DNA from: Euryarchaeota archaeon RBG_19FT_COMBO_56_21
Lineage (GTDB): Archaea; Thermoplasmatota; Thermoplasmata; UBA10834
DNA: 54,430 nt
Direction of reading: 5' to 3'
Assembly (NCBI GenBank): GCA_001800815.1
Contig: MGWC01000001.1
Span: forward strand, 1 to 54,430
A program made the translations under genes and the position numbers. The notes beneath the pieces are model-generated. The model was given only the letters and a program-made list of their open reading frames with translations. It was not told the origin of the DNA and did not search any database. Position 1 is the stretch's first letter. Each line of letters opens with the position of its first letter. Shown here piece after piece: positions 47,152-54,430 of the stretch.

Positions 47152-48056
47152 TTCCTCACCCCCGGCCATTCGAGCGCATCGAACTTGCAGGCCCTGTAAC
47201 ACTTCCCGCACCCGACGCACTTCTCAAGCACGAAGACCGCGCGCTTCTTCGGCTTGCCTTTCTTGCCATCCTTGAGCACCTTCTCCGTGCCTGGCAAATC
47301 CATCATGTAAATGACATCCGCAGGGCAGGCTCTCGCGCACGCGCCGCATCCAGTGCATTTCTTGATAAGGAATTTCGGCTCAGGCATCTCGAAGTAGGAT
47401 TCGTAAACCTCCTCCATCTCGAGGGCGCTCTCGGGGCAAACGGTCTCGCATTTCTTGCAGGATGTACATTTGCCGAGGTTGATCTCTGGCTTGGTCTTGC
47501 CAACCCCCTCGATGGGCATCATTGCGATCGCCATCTCGGGGCATTCGCCCGCGCACTTCTCGCAGCTGGTACACTTGGTCATATCCAGGATAGGCAGGAG
47601 GCGCTTCTGCCGTTCCTCCTTCACTTTCCCCGCGAACGAATCGTCCCTCAGCTCCTTGGGACCGTACTTGAGCTTGGAGCGTTCATGATGGGCGAGCTCA
47701 AATTCGACGCTCTCGTGGATGGCGACCGTTGGACATATCTCGACGCACAGACCGCAGAACAGGCATCTGCCATAGTCCACTCCAGGCCGTTCGATCTTGC
47801 CCAGCTCAGGGTCCTCCAGCTTCTCCATCCACATGCAGTCGTTCGGACAAATCTGAACGCAGTTCGAGCATCCGATGCATCGCTTGAAATCCACAATGTG
47901 TTTTCCGCGGTAGCCGATCGGCAGCTCCAGTTTCTGATATGGATACAACACGGTGTTCGGCTTGCCCAGAATCAGCGAGTTGGCGACCGTCTTTCCAGTG
48001 CGCTTCATCGGCTGCAGGACAAGCCCCAGGGAACTCCTCTTCTTAGCCTGCGGCAT
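47148..48056 (-). CDS. nuoI: Complex I-like subunit I extended into a six-cluster polyferredoxin
   Basis: Six CxxCxxCxxxC motifs: CIGCSNCVQIC, CLFCGLCVEIC, CTSCEKCAGEC, CTSCKKCETVC, CTGCGACARAC, CVGCGKCYRAC. Start at 48056 (MPQAKKRSS). Confidence 0.92.
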   Translation of the reverse strand: MPQAKKRSSLGLVLQPMKRTGKTVANSLILGKPNTVLYPYQKLELPIGYRGKHIVDFKRCIGCSNCVQICPNDCMWMEKLEDPELGKIERPGVDYGRCLFCGLCVEICPTVAIHESVEFELAHHERSKLKYGPKELRDDSFAGKVKEERQKRLLPILDMTKCTSCEKCAGECPEMAIAMMPIEGVGKTKPEINLGKCTSCKKCETVCPESALEMEEVYESYFEMPEPKFLIKKCTGCGACARACPADVIYMMDLPGTEKVLKDGKKGKPKKRAVFVLEKCVGCGKCYRACKFDALEWPGVRK

Positions 48057-49183
48057 CAGAACCACCCCATCGACTTGAGCGCAACTGCGATCATGAGGTT
48101 GATCACTGCCAGAGGCAACAGCCGCTTCCAGCCAATCCCGAGCATCTGGTCGACCCTTACCCTCGGGAGGGACCATGTCATCCACTGGAATATCGTGTAG
48201 ACGATGTAGGCCTTGATCAGGAACCATATCTCGTCGGGAATGAGAGCAGGACCATGCCAGCCCCCGAGAAAGAGGGCAGTCGCGAGGGCGCCTCCTGCGT
48301 AAGATCGTATCGTGGTCGTGAAGTAGAACAGGCCGAACCTCATCCCGCCGTACTCCGTGGTCCAGCCCTCGACGAGCTCTGCCTCCGCCTCGGGCAGATC
48401 GAATGGGATGATCTCAACCTCAGCGGCGAGACAAACGAGGAAGATCAGAAAGCCGATGAACAGCGGAAATGCAAACCATATATCGTGTTGAGCATCGACG
48501 ATGTCCACGAACCCGTAGCTGCCTGCGAGAAGGAACACGCTGGCGACAGTCATGAGGAGCGGGATCTCGTAGCTCATCATCTGCGCAGCAGACCTCATCC
48601 CGCCTATCAGCGTGTACTTGTTGTTCGAGGCCCAACCTGCCAGAAGGATCGAGAACGGCGCGATTGCGAATGCCGCTAGAGCAAACAGAGCCCCTGCGGG
48701 CACATAAGAGCCCGACTCGTTGGTCGCGACGCCGAAGTTCTCGCTGAACGGGATAGTCGCAAGGATGAGTATCGATGAGCCGATGTAGATAATCGGTGCT
48801 AGCAAGTATCCCATCTTGTCTGCCTTGGCGGGGACTATTATCTCCTTGACGAACAGTTTGATGCCATCAGCTAGATTCTGGAGCCAGCCGCCGATTCTGT
48901 AGCCCACATAGTATGGACCGTAGAAATCGAACATGCGACCCATGAACTTCCGGAATATCCAGATGAAGTTGAGCACGTTGATTAGTGCAATTACTACAAC
49001 AATCACCACTTCGAGGAAGATCGTCATCACAGCCATGTGGCCCTGCGATGCTGCGAAGTTCCCAACGGCATCAAAGAAGTCCCCGAACCACCATGGGAGC
49101 ACATCTCCTAGCCAGTACCATAGGTGATTGATGAGGTCCACGAGCCAGTGGATGATTCCGTAGCAGAATTCGAACAGGTTCAT
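48056..49183 (-). CDS. nuoH: Complex I-like subunit H
   Basis: ASNNKYTLIGGMRSAAQMMSYEIPLLM, EIIPFDLPEAEAELVEGWTTEYGGMRFGLFY, LPRVRVDQMLGIGWKRLLPLAV. Confidence 0.96.
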   Translation of the reverse strand: MNLFEFCYGIIHWLVDLINHLWYWLGDVLPWWFGDFFDAVGNFAASQGHMAVMTIFLEVVIVVVIALINVLNFIWIFRKFMGRMFDFYGPYYVGYRIGGWLQNLADGIKLFVKEIIVPAKADKMGYLLAPIIYIGSSILILATIPFSENFGVATNESGSYVPAGALFALAAFAIAPFSILLAGWASNNKYTLIGGMRSAAQMMSYEIPLLMTVASVFLLAGSYGFVDIVDAQHDIWFAFPLFIGFLIFLVCLAAEVEIIPFDLPEAEAELVEGWTTEYGGMRFGLFYFTTTIRSYAGGALATALFLGGWHGPALIPDEIWFLIKAYIVYTIFQWMTWSLPRVRVDQMLGIGWKRLLPLAVINLMIAVALKSMGWF

Positions 49184-49187
49184 GCTG

Positions 49188-50270
49188 TCACCTATCGGTC
49201 TCCCCTATGCACATGTCGAGTCCGCCCATGATCGCGACGACATCTGCGACCTTGTATCCGATCAGTATCTTGGGTGCCGCGGATACGGTGACGAATATCG
49301 GGCTCCTGATCTTGACCCTATACGGCTTGTCAGTGCCGTCTCCGACGATGTACATCATGCCTTCGCCGCGCGGGTCCTCGACTCGCGCCAGCCCCGTGCC
49401 CACGGGAGCGTTCCTTGGCGAAACTATGCGCACTTTCCCCTTGGGCATCTTCTTGAGCGCCTGCTTCATGATCTGGCAGCTCTCCCACATCTCGTCCATG
49501 CGGACGCGGTAACGAGCATAGCAGTCGCAATCCTTGTGAGTGACAACATTGAAATTCATTTCCTCGTAGACGGAGTACGGTCTGTCCTTCCTGAGATCGT
49601 AGGAGACGCCGCTCGCTCTCAGCGTCGGTCCCGTGACGCCCATGTTGATGGCGTCCTCTTTCTTCAGGATGCCCACGCCCACGTTCCTCATCATGAATAT
49701 CTTGGAGCCCTCGAACAAATCCTCGTACTCCTTCAGACGGCCCTCGAAGTACGAAATGGCCCGCAAGGTGTCCCGCTCGAAGTTCGGCGGCAGGTCGTGC
49801 GCGACACCACCAATCCTCGGGAAATTGTACGTGATGCGCGCGCCCGTGAGCGCCTGGAATAGATCCAGGAAGACCTCTCTCTCCCTCATGGTGTAGACAA
49901 AACCGACTCCAAGTCCAAGATCTCCCGCGTACGCCGCGAGCCACATCAAGTGGGAGACGATCCTCTGCATCTCGATGGTGAGTACCCGGATATACTCTGC
50001 CCTCTCGGGCACCTCCACATTCATCAGGTCCTCAACAGCCATGCAGTACAAATGAGACCAAGTGAGTGATGAGCCGTAACAGAGCCTGTCAGCGAGCGGA
50101 ATTATCTGTGGGTACGTCTTGCCCTCGCAGAGTTTCTCGATTCCCCTATGAAGGTACCCCACCTCGGGCTGCGCGTCGACTATCGTCTCCCCGTCGACCT
50201 TCACCCTGAGGTTCCAGAGCCCGTGCGTCATCGGGTGCTGCGGGCCCATGTTGATCCACATCTCAGCCAT
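49188..50270 (-). CDS. nuoD: Complex I-like subunit D
   Basis: NMGPQHPMTHGLWNLRVKVDGETIVDAQPEVGYLHRGIEKL, RIGGVAHDLPPNF, RNAPVGTGLARVEDPRGEGMMYIVGDG. Confidence 0.96.
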   Translation of the reverse strand: MAEMWINMGPQHPMTHGLWNLRVKVDGETIVDAQPEVGYLHRGIEKLCEGKTYPQIIPLADRLCYGSSLTWSHLYCMAVEDLMNVEVPERAEYIRVLTIEMQRIVSHLMWLAAYAGDLGLGVGFVYTMREREVFLDLFQALTGARITYNFPRIGGVAHDLPPNFERDTLRAISYFEGRLKEYEDLFEGSKIFMMRNVGVGILKKEDAINMGVTGPTLRASGVSYDLRKDRPYSVYEEMNFNVVTHKDCDCYARYRVRMDEMWESCQIMKQALKKMPKGKVRIVSPRNAPVGTGLARVEDPRGEGMMYIVGDGTDKPYRVKIRSPIFVTVSAAPKILIGYKVADVVAIMGGLDMCIGETDR

Positions 50271-50276
50271 CCATCA

Positions 50277-50780
50277 TCACCCCTTGAAATCCTTCCTAAG
50301 CGGATGGAAAGTGTAGTCCTTGGGCAGCAGGATCCGCTCAAGGTTCGGATGGCCATTGAACATGATACCCATCAGGTCGTACGACTCGCGTTCCTGCCAG
50401 TTCGCCCCTCCCCAGATGGATGACACCGAGTCGACGCTGGGATCGTCCTTCGGGGTTCTGGTGATCAGCTCGAGCAGGAGCTTGTTCTGATAAGACGTGA
50501 TGTGATAGACTATCTCGAACCTGTCATCGTACTCGACCGCGGAGATCATCGACAGGTGCTCGAACCCGAGTTCGTCCCTCAGGTACTTGCAGGCCTTGGC
50601 AATCTCTCGCCGGTCCAACTTCGCCCTCACGAATCCTTCCTTGAGCTTCGTGAAACCGGTAATGGCTTCGGGGAAGGCGTTCATGAGGGCCCTTATCAGC
50701 TTCTCCTCAGGGACCGCGTCTATCCTTGAGGGTGCCTTCTCCATGTCCTCTTTCTGGTCGCTCCTTCCCCTCTCCGCCAT
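50277..50780 (-). CDS. nuoC: Complex I-like subunit C
   Basis: NWQERESYDLMGIMFNGHPNLERILLPKDYTFHPLRKDFKG is the NuoC signature. Start at the 50780 ATG; longer ORF overlaps nuoB. Confidence 0.92.
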   Translation of the reverse strand: MAERGRSDQKEDMEKAPSRIDAVPEEKLIRALMNAFPEAITGFTKLKEGFVRAKLDRREIAKACKYLRDELGFEHLSMISAVEYDDRFEIVYHITSYQNKLLLELITRTPKDDPSVDSVSSIWGGANWQERESYDLMGIMFNGHPNLERILLPKDYTFHPLRKDFKG

Positions 50781-50797
50781 AGCAACTACCCTGTCTC

Positions 50798-51370
50798 TCA
50801 CTTGCCTGTCAGAAGACCCTTCCGGTTCTCCTTGATCATAACTTGTAACTTCAGGAACCCGTCTATCAAGGCCTCTGGCCTTGCCGGACAGCCTGGAATG
50901 TAAATATCGACTGGAATGAATTGGTCGACACCCGGAACGACGCTGTAGCTGTTGTAGAACGGGCCGCCGGAAATTGCGCACTCTCCCATTGCGATGACCC
51001 ACTTGGGCTCCGGCATCTGATCGTAGAGCCTTCTCAATACGGGTTTCAGCTTCTTGCTGACGGGGCCGTTCACGAGAAGGACATCGCACTGCCTCGGGGA
51101 CGACCGGGGGATGATGCCGAACCGTTGCTGGTCGAACCTGGGCGCCGAGGCCACGGCCATCTCGAGGGCGCAACACATGATGCCGAAATGCAGGAAATAG
51201 AGCGAGTTCCTTGTGGCCCAGTTGAAGAAATCCTTGGTGATATAATCCAGTCCGCTGCCGACGGGTGACCTCCGAAGGATTCCCTCGAGAACCTCGTCGC
51301 ACCATTTCAGGAAATCCTTTGAGTGGAACGCTAATGCCTGTCCTGCGGACTGATCTCCGCGATCCTTCAA
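50798..51370 (-). CDS. nuoB: Complex I-like subunit B
   Basis: HFGIMCCALEMAVASAPRFDQQRFGIIPRSSPRQCDVLLVNGPVSKKLKPVLRRLYDQMPEPKWVIAMGECAISGGPF...VDIYIPGCPARPEALIDGF. Likely TTG start at 51370. Confidence 0.93.
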   Translation of the reverse strand: MKDRGDQSAGQALAFHSKDFLKWCDEVLEGILRRSPVGSGLDYITKDFFNWATRNSLYFLHFGIMCCALEMAVASAPRFDQQRFGIIPRSSPRQCDVLLVNGPVSKKLKPVLRRLYDQMPEPKWVIAMGECAISGGPFYNSYSVVPGVDQFIPVDIYIPGCPARPEALIDGFLKLQVMIKENRKGLLTGK

Positions 51371-51726
51371 ATCCAGACGATCTCCTCCTTCTTCAGGGCG
51401 TAGGTCACCCCGACGAGAAGTATGCCCAGGAACATCAGCAGGAACAACTTCGACAAATCCGTCAGGTTCGTGAACACCAGGGCCCATATCAGAATGAAGA
51501 CCGTGACGATATCGAAAGCCACGAAAATGATGGCATACATGTAGTACTGGAAATGGAACTGGATTCGGGCGTCGCCGATTGGCACCTCGCCGCACTCGTA
51601 CGTCGTGGCGCCCCTGGGGTCGTGCTTATCAGTTCTGAAATACCGCGAGAGGAAGAACACGACCGTTGGAAAAAGAAGAGCAACTATCGCAAAAACTGCG
51701 ACGCCCATGTAGTCCTCTGCGAGCAT
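51367..51726 (-). CDS. nuoA: Complex I-like subunit A
   Basis: TYECGEVPIGDARIQFHFQYYMYAIIFVAFDIVTVFILIWALVF. Confidence 0.94.
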   Translation of the reverse strand: MLAEDYMGVAVFAIVALLFPTVVFFLSRYFRTDKHDPRGATTYECGEVPIGDARIQFHFQYYMYAIIFVAFDIVTVFILIWALVFTNLTDLSKLFLLMFLGILLVGVTYALKKEEIVWI

Positions 51727-51855
51727 TGTTCGGTGATTTTCATGCTTGTATAAATCGTTTTTCGAATTGGACGGTATCCTCTCGAGGCGTCAATACAGTG
51801 CTCACGCTCTCACGTGCGCCATGCTAGCACCCCCATTTCCACTGGAGCTGTTCGT

Positions 51856-52458
51856 CTACCGTACCCTCGCGCCGCACTTCTGGCAGAACGCGCCAGCAGG
51901 GTCAAGCGGCACGCCACACCTCGGGCAGTTCGTCAGAGGCGCGCCCATAGGCCCTGCCTGCATCGGCGGAGGTGCATACTGTGGAGCTGCCGGTTTCTTG
52001 TCCTTCGCTAATACGTAGACGACCAAGACAATGATGACCACGATGATGATCACGATGACCGCTACGACTATCAGGACCGTTTGCCAGAGATCCTCGAACA
52101 ATCCTTGTCCTCCTCCAATAGGCACTCTGGTAGCCTCGTAGTTTATTGTGACATCGGTAGTCTGGCCGTTGGTCCATGTGAGAGTGTACGTGCCGTCCAT
52201 CTGGGCGGTGTATAACCCCCAATCATCCGAGGACGTACTTGTCACCTGAACGACGCTGTTCGGGTCTCGCAGGACAAACGAGAGAGCTGCGGAAGACGTC
52301 CAGGAATAGTCAATCCAGTCCCCTTCATCCACATTGATCTGCTTGGTGAGAACTTCACCCGGAGACAACGTATCGTTGACGGCAACCGCCAGTCCCGAAA
52401 CGGACAGTGCCATCGCGGCCAACACCAACACTCCGATTGCTATGCGTGCGCTTCTCAT
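51856..52458 (-). CDS. Exported beta-rich single-pass membrane protein with cytoplasmic zinc ribbon
   Basis: Signal peptide (IAIGVLVLAAMALSVSGLAVA), beta-rich ectodomain ending DGTYTLTWTNGQTTDVTINYEA, TM (VLIVVAVIVIIIVVIIVLVVYVL), Zn ribbon CPRCGVPLDPAGAFCQKCGARVR. Start at 52458. Confidence 0.75.
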   Translation of the reverse strand: MRSARIAIGVLVLAAMALSVSGLAVAVNDTLSPGEVLTKQINVDEGDWIDYSWTSSAALSFVLRDPNSVVQVTSTSSDDWGLYTAQMDGTYTLTWTNGQTTDVTINYEATRVPIGGGQGLFEDLWQTVLIVVAVIVIIIVVIIVLVVYVLAKDKKPAAPQYAPPPMQAGPMGAPLTNCPRCGVPLDPAGAFCQKCGARVR

Positions 52459-52600
52459 AATAACCACATCCGAATGGACTCCGTTCCGTATAAAATGCTC
52501 CAAGGACTTGGCAGTCCCTCCCAGGGAACTCTCGTGACCGATGGGCATTAGGAATGTAACATGGTAGATTCTAATAACCGCGACCCGCTTGCCTTCCGAG

Positions 52601-54307
52601 ATGCCACGTCCAGACCTGATGCTCCTCCATCCGCCGAGCGTGATGGACTTCAGAAAAAGGACCATGCTCCTGGGGCCGGTCAGCGACCTGATACCTTCGA
52701 CCCCTGTCTTCGAGATGTATCCGATTGGGTTCATCACATTGGCCTCCCACCTCGAGTCGAAAGGGTATGAGGTGCGGATATCCAACGTCGCCACGCGTAT
52801 GCTATCCTCGGAGAAATTCGACCCGGAGAGGTTCGTCAAGTCAGTCGACGCTGAGGTCTTCGGGATAGACCTCCACTGGATGCCTCACGTGCAAGGGGCG
52901 CTCGAGCTTGCCGCAATGGTCAAGAGACACCACCCTGACAGGCCCGTGGTCCTAGGCGGCTTCAGCGCATCGTACTACCACGAGAAGCTGGTGAGTGACT
53001 ACCCGCAAGTCGACATGGTTCTCAGAGGTGATTCTACCGAGGTGCCCATTGAGAGACTGATGGAAAAGCTGTCGGCCGGGAAATCACTGACGGACACCCC
53101 CAACCTGACCTACAGAGACGGCGCGAGGACGAGGATCAATCCCCTCACGCATGTTCCAGACACGCTCGACGACGTGGCGATTGACTACGGTCTCGTGATC
53201 AGAAAGGTCCTGAAATACAGGGATTTGGAGGGTCATCTGCCCTACAAGAATTGGAAATCGAACCCGATGTCCATCGCCGTCTCTGTCAGGGGATGCACGC
53301 ACAACTGCGTCAATTGCGCAGGCTCTTGCGATTCATTTGCCAGGAACTTCGGCAGGAACAAGCCCGCATTCAGATCGCCCACGATGCTCGCTGACGATAT
53401 CGCCCGGGCCGAGGAGTATGTGAAAGGAGCGACGTTCGTAGTGGGGGATGTCAGGCAGGCGGGCAGAACCTACGCCGATAAGTTCCTGAAGGAACTGAAG
53501 AATCGCAGGATCAGGAACGAAGTGGTGCTCGAGCTGTTCACGCCCGCGGATAAGGATTTCGCAGACGAGGTCGCGACCAGCCTCGACCGTTTCAGCATAC
53601 AAATATCACCAGAAACGCACGACGAAGCAGTGAGGAAGGCCCAGGGAAAGCCCTACACCAATGCAGCACTCGAGAAGACAGCCGATGCATTCCTCGACAG
53701 AGGGTGCGGCCGCTTCGACATGTTCTACATGATCGGTCTTCCGCTCCAGACCCCCGAGTCAGTGGACGGGACTGTCATCTACGCGAAGAAGCTCTATGAG
53801 AGATTCAAAGGGAAGCGCCTGTTCCCGTTCATCAGCCCCCTGGCCCCGTTCCTGGACCCCGGAGGAAACGCATTCGAGAAGTCGGAGGAGCTCGGGTTCA
53901 GGTTATTCGCATCTTCCCTTGACGATCATATCAGGCTCGCGACGATGCCCAGCTGGAAGTACGTCCTCAACTATGAGACGCAGTGGATGACTAGAGGGCA
54001 GATCGTTGACGCCAGCTACTCGTCTGGGCTTGGACTGAACGCGATCAAGAGGGACATGGGACTAGTGGACAAATCGGTCGCTGACAGAACTGAGGAGCGT
54101 ATTCTGGCCGCGCAGGACCTGTCGCGGAGGATTGATGCCATCGTGGGGCGAGGGAAGGCGAGCGGGAGCGACATGGAGCAGCTCAGGGATTCTGCAAAGG
54201 CACTAAGCGAATCTACAGTATGCGAGAAGGAAGAGCTCGACTGGTCCGAAGATTCCATCTACGCTAGCATACCGCGAATGATCTCATCGTTGGTCAGGCG
54301 ACGGTGA
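52601..54307 (+). CDS. B12-binding domain / radical SAM protein (Ta0216-like)
   Basis: DLMLLHPPS and VVLGGFSASYYHEKLVSDYPQVDMVLRGDSTEVPIERL (B12-binding-like N-terminus), radical SAM CTHNCVNC. Start among 52589/52601 uncertain. Confidence 0.82.
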   Translation: MPRPDLMLLHPPSVMDFRKRTMLLGPVSDLIPSTPVFEMYPIGFITLASHLESKGYEVRISNVATRMLSSEKFDPERFVKSVDAEVFGIDLHWMPHVQGALELAAMVKRHHPDRPVVLGGFSASYYHEKLVSDYPQVDMVLRGDSTEVPIERLMEKLSAGKSLTDTPNLTYRDGARTRINPLTHVPDTLDDVAIDYGLVIRKVLKYRDLEGHLPYKNWKSNPMSIAVSVRGCTHNCVNCAGSCDSFARNFGRNKPAFRSPTMLADDIARAEEYVKGATFVVGDVRQAGRTYADKFLKELKNRRIRNEVVLELFTPADKDFADEVATSLDRFSIQISPETHDEAVRKAQGKPYTNAALEKTADAFLDRGCGRFDMFYMIGLPLQTPESVDGTVIYAKKLYERFKGKRLFPFISPLAPFLDPGGNAFEKSEELGFRLFASSLDDHIRLATMPSWKYVLNYETQWMTRGQIVDASYSSGLGLNAIKRDMGLVDKSVADRTEERILAAQDLSRRIDAIVGRGKASGSDMEQLRDSAKALSESTVCEKEELDWSEDSIYASIPRMISSLVRRR

Positions 54308-54361
54308 GTTCTCAGAATCCCTTTTAAGTCCTGCAATCGGTTAGGGGCTTCGGGAGTCCGA

Positions 54362-54430
54362 ATGATCATAGGCATATATGGATACCAAGACTCGGGCAAG
54401 ACTAAGTTGGTCGAGCAGTTGGTCTCGACC
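54362..54430 (+). CDS. Partial P-loop protein, MobB-like (runs off window)
   Basis: MIIGIYGYQDSGKTKLVEQLVST; only 23 codons visible. Confidence 0.5.
   Translation, partial: MIIGIYGYQDSGKTKLVEQLVST

Noticed and set aside
50781-51305. N-terminal extension of the nuoC ORF
   Set aside because: Overlaps nuoB; NuoC begins at MAERGRSDQ (50780).
1-54430. CRISPR array, transposase/IS element, prophage or rRNA genes
   Set aside because: Looked for regularly spaced repeats, transposase/integrase motifs and rRNA sequence; none recognised by eye.

Overview
About 54 kb of what looks like a moderately GC-rich archaeal chromosome. Leaderless TATA promoters, aIF5A, Nop5, Csl4, NOB1, an Sm-like protein and archaeal lipid genes support this. 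A Thermoplasmatota-like heterotroph is likely, but that is inference. Main blocks: smc-scpA-scpB; Sm-like protein; sugar nucleotidyltransferase; PiT phosphate transporter with DUF47/PhoU-like partner; phosphosugar mutase; agmatinase-aIF5A; M20 peptidase; Nop5; MtnA-like isomerase; tRNA-Val(CAC). Next is a segment with two cation/H+ antiporters, a wHTH-CBS regulator and a three-gene cassette (opine dehydrogenase, B12-binding mutase-like protein, asparagine-synthetase-like protein without its glutaminase Cys). Then come an Opp-type peptide ABC operon with large insertions in both ATPases, a PHP protein, a coiled-coil protein divergent from a Rab-like GTPase, a METTL5-like/Csl4/SHMT/ThiF/ThiI/NOB1 cluster, and lipid/quinone-type genes. 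The window ends with a 12-gene complex I operon lacking E/F/G, a Zn-ribbon membrane protein, a B12/radical-SAM protein and the start of a MobB-like gene. The most interesting candidate is the cassette at about 18.7-23.0 kb. It lies between tRNA-Val and a degenerate copy of that tRNA's 3' end, and could be a small specialised-metabolite or amino-acid modification pathway. A NuoI-like subunit with six predicted [4Fe-4S] motifs is a second strong observation. All assignments are from reading the sequence; no database search was run.
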